A DNA stretch of 64,000 nt from Hordeum vulgare subsp. vulgare (taxonomy: Eukaryota > Streptophyta > Magnoliopsida > Poales > Poaceae): assembly GCF_904849725.1 (NCBI RefSeq), contig NC_058521.1, forward strand, positions 101,108,244-101,172,243. Reading direction: 5' to 3'. Made by a program: the position numbers and the translations under genes. Positions within the stretch are counted from its first letter, which is position 1. Every line of letters begins with the position of its first letter. This document shows positions 21,611 through 33,050 of this stretch, one piece after another. The notes under the pieces are model-generated. The model made no database searches. It saw nothing but the letters and a program-made list of their open reading frames with translations, and had not been told where the DNA came from.

Positions 21611-23965
21611 TATTCAGCATGCAAGGTAGGGGCGGCGGACAGACGCGTGAATCAGAGCAAACTCAGCACCGGCTCCATCGAAGTTTGGCCGCTATGCCGC
21701 GTTCCCCCGGAAACGGGGTACCGCGGCGGGCACCCTGTTCTGCTATGGCTTCCCAAGGCCTGCGCGAGTGCGTTGCTACACGCGCACGAGGGGAAGGGAG
21801 GCGGGGGCTCCAAGAGCAGCATCATCAGGCCGATGCATCGTTCGGGGGCCAACGCGTAGCTGTAGAGGGCGTGCCTGGGTGCTTCACAGAGGCCCCGGCG
21901 CATACTCCGGCGGACGCACCTCCACGGAGCGATGCATAGTTGTTGAGGATGTGCCACACGGTCCCGAAGCCCCAGTGCATGCTCCAGCGCGAGTGTTGCG
22001 CCCCTGAGAGCGTCGCATTGTCGCCCAAGGACGCGCTCGGGGACTCCGCAAGCATAGCCTAGCAAGAGAAAAGCGAAGGGGTTACACCCCGGTCGGCTTC
22101 TCCTCCAAACGACGGTCAAGGACCGTCGGCAAGAAGACTTTGCTGGAGGAAAAAGCCACCGGGAGCGGTGATTCCCTGCTTGCCGAGGGCTCCAACGCCC
22201 TAGCAAAAGACTCAAACGCCATGCAACCATGGCGTGAGCAGATAAGTTTTTAAGTTTAAGATTCAGATCTGAAGTAGATAGATCCCTTGCTTTTTCCCTT
22301 TGAAAGCTTCCAGTCTTTGTGTGTGGAGTTTGCGCGTACTGGGACCTTCCCAAAGTTTGGTGCACCTTATCTCTGTTTCGAACTCATTGAAACGACGTGA
22401 ATGGCCACAAAGCGCCTTCAAACAGTTGCAAACCTGATCAATAGAGCAAGCGGCTACGTAGCACCCGATTTCGTCTCAAGCTACGCTTGGCAATTTACAT
22501 GGTTGCACCGAACGAGGCAAGGAGGCTTTCCGGTAGTCGCCGGCAAGCTCGCAGATTATGCAAAAACGAATCGTACAAAGAACGAAATCGGAAAAAGGGA
22601 AAAATAGTCTTTTTCATTCATATGAATGGATACATTTGGCTTTGCTTACACAGCGTTGATATACTGACCCAAAGACTCTGTCTTTTGACGAGGATCGACC
22701 TACGCGGAGGAGCGAAGCTCAAGAAGACAAAAAGGGAGAGCCCATGGCTCGGCCAGGGTAGGCCCCCCGGGGCTGGCACTGAGCCAGCAAGAACGGGACC
22801 GCCCCCGACGGACGTCACCTGGCCCCCCTCTAGCCGACGTGCAGAGGGTGGGGCGCAAGAAGGGGCGAAGGATCCGGAGCCAGCGGGCGCACTTCCTCGT
22901 GGATCCCGGGAGCCAATACCCACTCCGGTGAGGTGGCCCAAGCAGAGGACCCGGAGAAGTCAGAGCTGGTGGAGGTGCCTCCTCCTCAAACATGAGGCAC
23001 CGACGCTAGCTCCGGCAAGGCGCCCCCGCCGGACGGGGGCGAGCAGTGAGCTAGCCGCGGCGGTGTGGTCTATGTCCAGTTGGGGCCCGAGGAGTCGGCA
23101 TCCAGTTTGACTCCCTGTGGCCCTAACCTAACACGGACCTCGGCTCCACCACTGTCATCCTCGTCGCTATCGCTGGAGGCAGGGCAGCCGGCGTCGCTCG
23201 GGATCCCTTCACAGCAATCGAGAAACACACGTGGGGGCCCCTAAAGAAACATGGATGGCCGCCATAGGAGCAACCCACGGGGAAGGCGGAGGCTTTGGAG
23301 TAGCGCTCCGGCTTCCCCGTCGTCGACCTCCGCGGCGACGTCGGCCCCTCGCCCTTCCTCCGCCACGGGGCGTTTGGGCCATCTTCCGCCGTGGCACCCC
23401 CAGAAGTTGTGGCATGATCCAAACGGAACTCCCTCGCCGACCTGGCGGCCGACGGTGGCCGACCTCGTCCCCTAACCATGGTTAGGGGCGAGCGCCACCT
23501 ACAAACAGGAGAAGATTCTGAAGGCCAAGATCGAGGAATTGGTGGATTCAGAGGGAGTTGGGGCAAAACCCCTCGCAAACCCTCCCAATTTTTAGGACGG
23601 GGCGCGGGGGCTAGCCTCCCTTGCTCCAGAAGCCAGCACCCCTCGCGCCCAATCGCTCGAGCTCACGGGCGAACAAAGAACCTCCCTGATGCACCAATGC
23701 ATGCACGGGCGGGCCCAACCACTACTGCGCCTTTCAATGCCTCGTCTGCCACCTGTCCATTCATGACTGCGCATGCCACGCGCGTGGCAGAGGCATTTCA
23801 GGAGGTGGAGAGGCCACTCCGCGCACGACCTCCCACTTCGCGCATCTGATGCACGACGTGGGGAAAGGCAACCGCCAGCAGATCAAGCCACAACGGCCCG
23901 TGCACCTCTTTGGGCCTGGCTCACCAACGCTCCGCGCGCGTGTGTGGCCCAGGCCCGGGGGCTCC
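21611..23965 (+). other. Internal region of element F, no recognised protein
   Basis: Several frames of 100-240 codons exist on both strands because the DNA is GC-rich, but none shows a retrotransposon domain. The frame 23478-23849 (+) lies next to the 3' LTR and has no known motif. This region was probably carried passively by an autonomous Gypsy partner. Confidence 0.6.
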
Positions 23966-24788
23966 TGTCGATGCACTAAATACTGGGGTCCCTAGTGCCC
24001 CAGACTTGTGCACGGGCGCAAAGGTCCCTTGATAGCAGGGTGTGGCAGAGTCCAGAACAAGATGCGCCCCATGGTTACTAAGGCGCCGGCAAGCCTGCCT
24101 TGCCGTGAGGATAACCAAGGCCGCGCCCATTTAGTGGGCGTGATGAACTCACCAGGAACGAGGCCTCGACAAACCTCCTTTGCCGGGACGACAACCAAAG
24201 CCCCCGACAAGCTTCCTTGGCGCGACGAAGACCCAAGGCCCCGGCAAGCTCCCTTGCCGGGATGAAGGGCTAGGCACTGGAGGGCAACCGCCCTTGCCAC
24301 AGTGCCACCGCCCCCAAGTTCCAGCGCATTCCGCATGCGCCAGTGCGGCGTCCAGGTGTCGAAACGTCTGGACACATGTCTTCGCCAGCATGTCGCTGAC
24401 AATGACAAGACGTGCATTTAATACACCTGACAACGGTAGATGGATAAGCACCGCTCTAGGTTCACAGTAACTTCTCATGAACCTACATCCGAGCACTGTA
24501 GGTGACCCCTTTGCCTAGAAAAGGAGGCCCTCAGCTAATTCACAAGGATTAGACTCTTTGGACATTGGCCAGAAGACGGTTATCACCAGTCACTGTAACG
24601 AACAACGAAACGCTTAATACGATCAGACGAGCAGAACGTAGGGTTTTATGCGTAAGCGGCCCGAACTTGGGTAAAAAGGCTTTCCGGGTGTTGATACTTA
24701 GCTCCGCTCTTAACGTCGTCTTTCCCCGCCCTACGATCACAAGCGTATCACGTTGATTCCCATTAGTGTCGACCTAGCAACGCCGACA
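23966..24788 (+). repeat. 3' LTR of element F
   Basis: Copy of 20786-21610 with scattered substitutions, mostly transitions, followed by the CACGG duplication. Confidence 0.88.
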
Positions 24789-25285
24789 CACGGAGTGAAA
24801 ATACGAGTCTTGATTCACACCAACCCAACAGACACCCTCAAAGATACGTGTAAAGCACCTTTATAGTCACCTAGTTACATTATGACGTTTGATACACACA
24901 TGGCATTCCTCCGGTGTCCGGGAGTTGCGTGATCTCATGCATGGTCATAGGAATAGATACTTGACATGTAGAAAACAGTAGAAGTAAACTGACACGATCA
25001 TATGTTGTGTTTATAGTTTGGGTCTTGTCCATCACATCATTATACCAATGATGTGACCCCGTTATCAAATGATAACACATGTCTATGGTTAGGAAACCTT
25101 GACCATCTTTGATCAACAAGCTAGTCCATTAGAGGCTTACTAGGGACAGTGTGTTGTCTATGTATCCACACATGTATTTGAGTTTCCAATCAATACAATT
25201 CTAGCATGGATAATAAACGATTGTCTTGAACAAGAAAATATAATAATAATTACTTTATTATTGCCTCTAGGGCATATTTCCAACA

Positions 25286-25506
25286 AGGAAAAGTCAGGTT
25301 CGCAGCTAAACCTCTGAGCATGGAGGATGTTCTCACTCGGGGCAGGTTTTAACTTAGGCGAAGTCAGGTTCGCGGCTAAGCTTTTTCACCCTCTAGGGGT
25401 AATAAGAAGGGTTATTTCACCAGTGAGAAATTTGACAAAATGTGAAAAAAGAGGACATTTATTCGTCAAACCATTTGGATTCCTTACAGGAATGAAGACA
25501 TATGTT
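25286..25506 (-). other. 3' untranslated remnant after the Gypsy polyprotein
   Basis: Non-coding. It carries two direct copies of AAGTCAGGTTCGC followed by RGCTAA (near 25290 and 25360), about 70 bases apart. It is cut at 25286 by the Copia 2 LTR. Confidence 0.5.
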
Positions 25507-25700
25507 CTACATGTAGAACTTGCGGAGCAGGTCCATGTTCCAGGTTCTGGGCTCTTCTGCCCCATTCTGGAAGTTGTAAAGTCGATAGACTCCGTTATGC
25601 AGGACATTGGACATTGCATATGGCCCTTGCCATAGAGGTGCCAATTTTTGGGGCTTTTCTTGGTCTAGTCGGAGGACCAGGTCACCTTCCTCGAAGGCTC
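25507..25700 (-). pseudogene. C-terminal end of a Gypsy polyprotein (integrase tail)
   Basis: The minus strand encodes EGDLVLRLDQEKPQKLAPLW, then GPYAMSNVLHNGVYRL and PRTWNMDLLRKFYM with a stop at 25507. This is the conserved C-terminal tail of Tat/Athila-type Gypsy integrases (GPY motif and TWN...LRKFY ending). A TGA lies upstream at about 25696. It is a fragment left between Copia 2 and the Athila nest, with no other part of that element visible. Confidence 0.8.
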
Positions 25701-25714
25701 ATCCTCTGATACTT

Positions 25715-25955
25715 TTGATGTGCGTTGGGTTTCCCATGAAGAGCAACGGGTTATCGCAGCACAACATGGGTAAGTATTTCCCCCAGTTATGAAACCAACG
25801 TTTATCAAACCAATAGGAATATCAACCACAACCGCCTTCAATGGCTGCACACAAAAGAACAAACAACTTGCACCCAACACGGCAAGAGGGTTGTCAATCG
25901 TCTTGTCTACTTATTTGCAAGCAAGTGAGGTGTGTAGATAATTGTAGTGTCATGC
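25715..25955 (-). repeat. LTR fragment of the K family
   Basis: About 240 bases match the U5-side part of the K LTRs (53695 and 58579), including the AACCACAACC...GGCTGCACACAAAAGAACAAA stretch. The rest of the LTR and the polypurine tract are missing, and the sequence jumps into internal domain at about 25956. Confidence 0.7.
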
Positions 25956-26464
25956 TTGGTCTTCCTAGCATAAAGTATTAATCATGAGTACCTCGGTGTC
26001 AAACCAAGCAATTGGATCGTACTTCTTAACGTGCTTCAACTTTTTATTACTCACTTAATACATGAGCATGAACCATGGACATAGCATATAGGTGGAATAG
26101 AATATGATGGTAGGTTTCAAAGGGGTAAAAAGTACAGAAGGAAGTCTCGCATTAACTAGGCATGTCAATGGTCTATGGAGATGACCATCAATAGATATAA
26201 ATGTGAGGAGTAGCAATTGCCATGCAATGGATGCACTAGAGCTATAAGTGTATGAAAGCTCCACTGAAGCTAAGTGGGTGTGCATCGAACTTGATTGCTC
26301 ATGAATACCTCACGCATTTGAGGAAGCCCGTCATCGGAATATACAATCCAAGTTCTATAATGAAAAATTCCCACTAGCATATGAAAGTAACAAAACAAGA
26401 GACTCTATATAAAAAACATGGTGCCACTTTGAGGCACAAGTATTAAAAAAATAGGTAGTCACAT

Positions 26465-26575
26465 TGTCCCTTCTCTCTTTTCTATCATTTTATTTATTTA
26501 CTTTTCTCCATTTTTTATTTTTTTCTTTCTTTATTTTTTTATCTCCTTTCCCCTCTTTTTTTCTTTTTTTGGTAC
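26465..26575 (-). repeat. Long purine-rich tract (pyrimidines on +) in element M
   Basis: About 110 bases are almost all T and C on the + strand. A similar tract lies at the corresponding place in element B (37560-37670). Read on the sense strand it is a G/A tract some hundreds of bases before the 3' LTR. Confidence 0.7.
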
Positions 26576-26815
26576 GAAGTCTCATCCCGACTTGTGGGCG
26601 AATCATAGCCTCCAACATCCTTTCCTCATCAGGACAATGCTCTAATAATGATGATCATTGCACTTTTATTCACTTGCAAGTCCATATAACAACTCAATGA
26701 TGATATGATATGACTCTATATGAATGCCTCTTGCAGTGGACGAGGATGTGCAATGATCTATCATAGCAAAGATATCAAAAAACGGGAAAGCCATGGAAAT
26801 ATCATGCTAGCTATC

Positions 26816-28214
26816 CGATAACCCACAAGTATAGGGGATCGCAACAGTTTTCGAGGGTAGAGTATTCAACACAAATTTATTGATTCGACACAAGGGGAAG
26901 CCAAATAATATTCTCAAGTAGTAGCAGTTGAGTTGTCAATTCAACCGCACCTGAAAGATTTAGTATCTGCAGCAAAGTAGCAGTAGCAACAGTAACCAGT
27001 AGCAGCAAAGTGACAACAGTAGCAGCAGTAGAGTAACAGTAGCAGCAGTGACAGCAGTAGCGGCAAAGTAACGTAGCAAGGACCAGTAGGAAAAACTCGT
27101 AGGCATTGGATCGGTGATGGATGATTATGTCAGATGCTATTCATCATGCAACAGTTATAACACGGAGAGATATGTAACTAGCTCCAGTTTGCCAATCTAA
27201 TGTAGGCATGTATTCCGTATGTAGTCATACATGCTTAGGGAAAAGAACTTGCATGACATCTATTGTCCATCCCTCCCGTGATAGCGGGGTCCTATTGGAA
27301 ACTACTGGATATTAAGGTTCTCCTTTTAATAAAGAACCGGACCAACGCATTAACACTTGGTGAATACATGAACTCCTCATACTATGGTCATCTCTGGGAG
27401 TGGTTCCGGCTATTGTCACTACGGGGTTGCCGGGTCATAACACATAGTAGGTGACTACAACTCGCAAGATAGGATCTAAAACACACATATATTGGCGACA
27501 ACATAATAGGTTCACATCTGAAATCATGGCACTCGGGCCCTAGTGACAAGCATCATGCATGGCAAAGTAGTAGCAACATCAATCTCAGAACATAGTGGAT
27601 ATTAGGGATCAATCCCCGTCAAAACTAACTCGATTACATGATAGATCTCATCCAACCCATCACCGTCCAGCAAGCCTACGATGAGATTACTCACGAACGG
27701 TGAAGAGCATCATGGAATTGGCGATGAAGGAAGGTTGGTGATGACGATGGCGATGATCTCCCCTCTCCGGAGCTCAGAACGGACTCCAGATCTGCCCTCC
27801 AGAGGAAGAACAGGTGGTGGCGGCGCCTCCGTATCGTAAAACGTGATGAACTCTTCTCCTTGATTTTTTTCCGGACGAAAGAGGATATATAGAGCTGGAA
27901 TTGGGGGCGGCGGAGCCCCGAGGGGCTCACAAGCCTACCAGGCCCGGCCAGGGGGGGGGGGCCTGGTGGGCTTGTGAGCTCCTGGCTCCGTCCCTCCAGT
28001 TGATTCTTGCGCTAGTATTTTTTATATATTCCACAAAAAATCCTCGTAGATTTCTAGGTCATTCCGAGAACTTTTATTTCTTCGCAAAAACAACACCATA
28101 GCAATTCTGTTGAAAACATCGTCAGTCCGGGTTAGTTCCATTCGAATCATGCAATTTAGAGACCAAAACAAGGGCAAAAGAGTTTGGAAAAGTAGATACG
28201 ATGGAGACGTATCA
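26816..28214 (-). repeat. 3' LTR of element C
   Basis: 1399 bp, reading GATAACCCACAAGTATAGG at the left and GGAGACGTATCA at the right on the + strand. It includes an AGCAGT-rich microsatellite (26980-27075) and a GC-rich inverted repeat (27905-27985). Confidence 0.88.
26980..27075. repeat. CAG/CAGTAG-rich microsatellite-like tract in the C LTR
   Basis: Irregular repeats of AGCAGT, AGCAGC and similar units. The copy in the 5' LTR (34335-34470) differs in length, so the tract has changed since insertion. Confidence 0.75.
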
Positions 28215-28229
28215 ACTCCCCCAAGCTTA
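28215..28229 (-). promoter_or_regulatory. Polypurine tract of element C
   Basis: The minus strand reads TTTAAGCTTGGGGGAGT just before the 3' LTR start TGATACG. Confidence 0.75.
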
Positions 28230-30328
28230 AAGCCTTGCTTGTCCTCAAGCAATTCAGTTGACAAACTGAAAGAGACAAAAGAAAAACTTTTACGAACTCT
28301 GTTTGATCTTGTTGTTGCAATTATGCCTAACTCATATCCAGAATTTCAGCAAGATCATTAGCAAACCACGAAAGCAAATGACATCTAGGTCTCACGGTAA
28401 ACTCATATCAATGGCATAATCAACTAGCGAGCAATAATAATAAGTTTCAAACATCAACACTTCAATCAAAACAATCATGAAGCAGTACGAATAGATGGTA
28501 TCTCGCTAGCTCTTTCTGAGATCGCAAAACATAAATGCAGAGCACCTTCAAAGACCAAGGGTTGACTAAACATTGTAATTCATGGCAAAGAAGATCCAGT
28601 CACAGTCATACTCAACGTAGTTAAAAGCAAAGCATAAAAATGACAGAGGTGCTCTCTAATTGGTGCTTTTATAAGAAGAGGATGACTCAACAGGAACATA
28701 AATAGACAGGACCTTCGCAGAGGGAAGCATTGATTTGTAGAGGTGCCAGAGCTCAAGCTTTGAAAACAGAGATAATAATTTTGGGTGGCATGCTTTCATT
28801 GTCAACGCAATGACTAAGAGTTCTCACCATCTTCCACGCTACACATGCCATAGGCGGTTCCCAAACAGAAAAGTAAAGTTTTGACTCCCCCACTACCAAT
28901 CAATCACACTCCACGACTAGCCGAATACTCGGGTGCCGTCCATACCAACATCAATCCAGGGGGAGTTTTGTTTGCAATTATCTTTTCGATTTGAGCATGG
29001 AACTGGGCATTCCAATTACCGGTCCCTTTCTCGTGAATGATAGTGAATAAACACATATCGAGGATAACATGCCTAGCATGGAAGTTACTGATAGCCCCCT
29101 GTCACCACATGAGCAGTTTGGGCATGCAAAATAGATTATTTCTTGAAGATTTAGAGAGTGGCACATGCAAATTTACTTGGAACGGCAGGTAGATACCGCA
29201 TATAGGTAGGTATGGTGGACTCATATGGAACAACTTTGGGTTTAGGGAAGTGGATGCACAAGCAGTATTCCCGCTTAGTACAAGTGAAGGCTAGCAATAG
29301 ACTGGGAAGCGACCAACTAGAGAGCGACAACTGTCATCAGAATGCATTGAGATTAACTAACATTGAGTGCAAGCATGAGTAGGACATAAATCACCATGAA
29401 CATGAATATCATAGAGGCTATGTTGATTTTGTTTCAACTACATGCGTAAACATGCGCCAAGTCAAGCCACTTGAATCATTCAAAGGAGGATACCATCCTA
29501 TCATACTACATCATAGTCATCTCAACATTCACGTGGGCATCCAAGACAAACCATTATAAGCTCCTAGCTAATTAAGCATGGCATCAACAACTATGATCTC
29601 TAAGTTGTCATTGCAAACATGTTTTTCTCACAACAAAGCTGAATCAGGAACGATGAGCTAGTCATATTTACAAAAACAAAATAGATCGAGTTCATACCAG
29701 CTTTTCCAGGCTCAGTCACTTCATCATATATCATCATTATTGCCTTTCACTTGCACGATCGAACGATGTGAACAATAATAAGAGTGCTCGTGCATTGGAC
29801 TACGCTGGAATCTGCATGCAAACACAAAGGAGAAGACAAAGTAATATGGATCTTTAACAGATAAGCAGATATGCATGCGAGAGCCACTAAACATTGTAAC
29901 CATGATCTTCTACCTTGACTCAAAGAAAAAGAAAACTATTTACACGGGAAAGCTGCCAACAAGCAAAAGAAGAACAAGAAAATATTTTTGGGTTTTCTCA
30001 AATTAGACAGACACACGAAAAGAAAACGAGAAAAAGAAATAAACTAGCATGGATGATACAGTGGCAAAGTGTTAACACCGACTAACAAAGTGAAAGCATA
30101 AGCAAGAATGTAAAGTCGGTGAGAAGCACGTACTCCCCCAAGCTTAGGCTTTTGGCCTAAGTTGGTCTACTCCCAAGGATGGTCCGGGCGACACCCAAAA
30201 TCATAATGGGGGTTGTACGGGAGCGCTGCAGCCACTGCCTGATTAGCTGCCTCACGGAGACGAGAAACCTTTGCCTCCCTCTCATACTCCTCTGCCTCTC
30301 CTCTGGTTATGTAATATCTCCATTTGAC
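28230..30328 (-). other. Non-coding 3' internal region of element C
   Basis: About 2.1 kb without a convincing frame. It contains a second polypurine-like site, ACTCCCCCAAGCTTAGG on the + strand at 30132-30148, flanked by an inverted repeat, just after the end of the Athila-type ORF. Confidence 0.7.
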
Positions 30329-31191
30329 CTAAAAGTCAAAGAAGGCAGGAGCAGGAAGGGTAATATGGAAAACACGCTGCCGGTTAAATATTAAACGGTA
30401 TAGGAGGGATTCATCATCCCTCTCAAGGAACTGGTAGCGTGTCAAAGCGACGCGGTCAAGGAAAGCTGTATGGAGCGGGGGATCTCCTTCGCGGATGGGT
30501 ACTCCAAGGAAATTCGCTATGCGAGTGGCATAGATCCCACCAAAGAAGTCCCCTTCATTAGCATTATTATTCAGCCTCCTTGCTATTATAGCTCCCATGT
30601 TGAAACTTCTATCACCCGTTACTGCGCTCTTAAGAATACTAAGGTCTGGTGCGCAATGGTGACAATGATCAATCTTGCCATTAATGCATCTGCCTATGAA
30701 GAGGGCAAAGTAATGCAAGGCAGGAAAATGAACGCTCCCCATGGTAGCCTGCATAATATCTCTACTTTCTCCAACAGTTATACCGGAGAAAAAAAATCTC
30801 TAACCAAAGATTTAGGAGGATCATTGAGACTACCCCAAATAGGTATCTTGTAAATTCTATTGAAATCCTCTAAATCCATGGTATACGATTTGTCATAGAG
30901 ATCAAACAGTATAGATGTATCACGACCAGCTGAAAATTTGAATCTACGAACAACAGAGGCAGTGAGAGTAACATACTGTTCACATTTATCGAAGATGAAT
31001 TCTTCGAGTCCGACGTTGTGAACAAGTGTGTCAAACTCGTCTTTGAAACCTGCCTCAATCATGAATTCATCATAAGGCCATTCACATGGTTGTACCTGTG
31101 CGTTCCTTGGTTGGTAAGGGTTGGGCTCCCGAATCGCAATACGGGGACCTCTCTTGCTTGAGAAACCACCATGATAGTTTCTCCTAAACAT
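30329..31191 (-). pseudogene. Athila ORF-family protein of element C (frameshifted)
   Basis: It begins MFRRNYHGGFSSKRGPRIAI at 31191. The first part (to 30778) contains YVTLTASVVRRFKFS and YTMDLEDFNRIYKIPIWG, and the second part (to 30329) SFNMGAIIARRLNNNANEGD and GGIYATRIANFLGVPI. Both resemble the plant Athila ORF family found outside gag-pol in Athila elements, sometimes called env-like by position; its function is unknown. A one-base length change in a run of eight A's (30789-30796, + strand) shifts the frame between the two parts. An LTR-like stretch lies directly upstream (31560-31770). Confidence 0.75.
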
Positions 31192-31972
31192 CTTCCTTTT
31201 CTGAAATTTTCAGTGACTCTAAGGAAAAGTGAACAAGGCTCAACTAAACTCGTAGCAACTACTCACACAAGTGCCTAGAGGCCATATTACGCATCAAAAC
31301 TACTTGGGACCAGCTACAATTAGCATGCAAAGCTCAAGAACATGGTCATCAAGGCAGCAAAAATACGCGAAGTATAAGGAACTAGAGCAAAAACTAATTG
31401 GACCAATGGAGGAGTCACTTACCAAGGAGTAATTTACCCAAAACAGTTCAGAGAATGGTGCTTTGAGCAAGGAGATCGAAAATCCCAGCAAGAGGAGCAA
31501 GAACACGGGTTTGAGCTGCGAAACGATTTTTTTTGGAGGTAGAAGAAGCAGATGAGAGCTAGAATGAGTGGAAGGGGTACACGTGGGCCCCACAAGCCTT
31601 CCAGGCCCGGCCAGGGGGGTGGCCGGGCCTCCTGGGCTTGTGACCCACTAGCGCATCCCCCAGACTAGCTCTTCATCTCAGTATTTTTCAAAAATTCTAG
31701 AAAAAATCATGCTTGATTTTCAGGACGTTCGAAGAACTTTTATTTTCGGGGTACTTCTCTACGGGACGCTAAAACAGAAAACAGGGAAAACTAAACTAAA
31801 CCTATCATTTTTCTTCTAAGCAACCGAAGGTGAAAGCTTGGAACAGAGGTTTGTGACTCCTCGATTCATCCATCTCATGGTCATCGAAAGAAATCCGTCA
31901 ATGAGGTTGATCAAGTATCCTTGACAAACTTTTCCGAATCGCAAAAGAGAATAGAGAATTTTCGAATAGTTA
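31192..31972 (-). promoter_or_regulatory. LTR-U3-like segment between protease and the Athila-type ORF
   Basis: On the minus strand about 31770-31560 runs parallel to the U3 of C's own LTR: a GGACG...AATAAAAGTTC block, a GATTTTTTCTAGAATTTTT block, then a GC-rich inverted repeat (31586-31650) with CACAAGCC and GGCTTGTG arms. Some 370 bases of leader-like sequence, with a possible 5' splice site TTGGTAAGT near 31430, follow before the ATG at 31191. It may be an internal promoter or a relic of another LTR. Confidence 0.5.
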
Positions 31973-33050
31973 CTAGGTCACCTCAATAGGGATGTGTATC
32001 TCCCCAACAAGCAAATTATACTTCATCTTGATAGGAGGTATAGGGCATTCGAAGCTCCCAATAAGAATCGATGAAGTTTTTTCGATAGCATTGATGCAAT
32101 GTACTCGATATTGTTTCTTCGGAAAGTGCACCGTATGCTCATTCCCGTTGACATGGAAAGTGACATTTCCTTTGTTGCAATCTATAACAGCCCGTGCAGT
32201 GTTAAGAAAGGGTCTTCCAAGGATAACCGCCATGGCATCATCCTCGGGAATATCCAGGATAACAAAGTCCGTTAAGATAATAACGTTAGCAACCACAACA
32301 GGCACATCCTCGCAAATGCCGATAGCGAAGGCAGTTGATTTGTCGGCCATTTGCAGAGAGATTTTAGTGCGTGTCAACTTATCGAGTTCAAGTCTATGAT
32401 AAAGAGAAAGAGGCATAACACTAACACCGGCTCCAAGGTTGCATAAAGCAGTTCTAACGTAGTTTCCTTTAATGGAGCAAGGTATAGTGGGCACTCCGGG
32501 ATCACCTAGTTTCTTAGGAGTTCCACCCTTGAAGGTGTAATTAGCAAGCATGGTGGAAATCTCAACCTCAGGTATCCTCCTTTTATTAGTCACAATATCT
32601 TTCATGTACTTAGCATACGGAGACATTTTGAGCATATTTGTCAAACGCATTTGCAGGAAGACAGGTCTAATCGTTTCAACGAAGCGCTCAAAATCCTCAT
32701 CATCCTTTTTCTTGGATGGTTTGGGAGGAAAGGGCATGGGTTTCTGAACCCATGGTTCCCGTTCTTTACCGTGCTTCCTAGCAGTGAAGTCATTCTTATC
32801 GTATCTTCTAGCCTTAGGCTGTGGGTTATCAAGATCAACATGTTCAATCTCCACATCCTTATCATTGCTAGGTTGAGCATCAACATGAACATCACTATTG
32901 ATATTATCATTAGGCTCATGTTCATCACCAGATTGTGTCTCAGCATCAGAAACAGAGACATCGTTTGGACTCTCAAGTGTAGTAGCATCTGGGTTGCTAG
33001 TGTGCAAGTTCCTATCATCTCTCTTCTTCTTCCCAGGATGACTAGGTGCT
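31973..33050 (-). pseudogene. Element C gag C-terminus and aspartic protease (active-site Asp changed)
   Basis: An open frame of 344 codons. The first half is an acidic linker and a basic segment (REPWVQKPMPFPPKPSKKKD). The second half is an Athila-type retropepsin: ALCNLGAGVSVMPLSLY, then DFVILDIPEDDAMAVILGRP. The expected catalytic Asp in C-D-L-G-A is Asn (codon at 32438-32440), a G-to-A change on the coding strand at a CpG. The frame is shifted relative to gag near 33050. The protease would have cut the particle protein. Confidence 0.82.

Larger units (their letters stand above)
20786..24788 (+). mobile_element. Non-autonomous LTR retrotransposon F, 4.0 kb
   Basis: Two direct LTRs (20786-21610, 825 bp; 23966-24788, 823 bp) start TGTCGATGCACTAAA and end CGCCGACA, with an exact CACGG duplication (20781-20785, 24789-24793). 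The 2.36 kb between them is GC-rich and encodes no gag, protease or polymerase motif that I recognise. A purine-rich GGCCCGGGGGCTCC abuts the right LTR, and a degraded primer-site-like sequence (CAAGGTAGGGG) follows the left LTR. The TATA box sets the plus orientation. Confidence 0.9.
12675..25285 (-). mobile_element. Copia LTR retrotransposon 2, 3' half missing, 5' LTR filled with nested elements
   Basis: Integrase, protease, gag, leader, primer site and a complete 5' LTR (16158-25285) lie in order on the minus strand. Reverse transcriptase, RNase H and the 3' LTR are gone, cut at 12675. Without its insertions the 5' LTR would be about 1.78 kb, as in Copia 1. No target duplication can be scored because one end is missing. 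Confidence 0.88.
16158..25285 (-). repeat. 5' LTR of Copia 2, split by two insertions
   Basis: The LTR pieces are 16158-17162, 20505-20785 and 24794-25285. They rejoin across the insertions 17163-20499 (ATGCC) and 20786-24788 (CACGG). The left edge is TGTTGGATAGCG. The right edge is GGCATATTTCCAACA. Confidence 0.88.

Noticed and set aside
21652..22365. 237-codon minus-strand frame in element F
   Set aside because: Composition of a GC-rich shadow frame; it runs against the element's orientation and has no domain.
22487..23110. 207-codon plus-strand frame in element F as gag
   Set aside because: No gag helix pattern or zinc knuckle; Pro/Arg-rich low-complexity translation.
30329..31191. Viral envelope gene
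   Set aside because: No signal peptide, membrane segment or cleavage site is visible; only the position after gag and protease is envelope-like.
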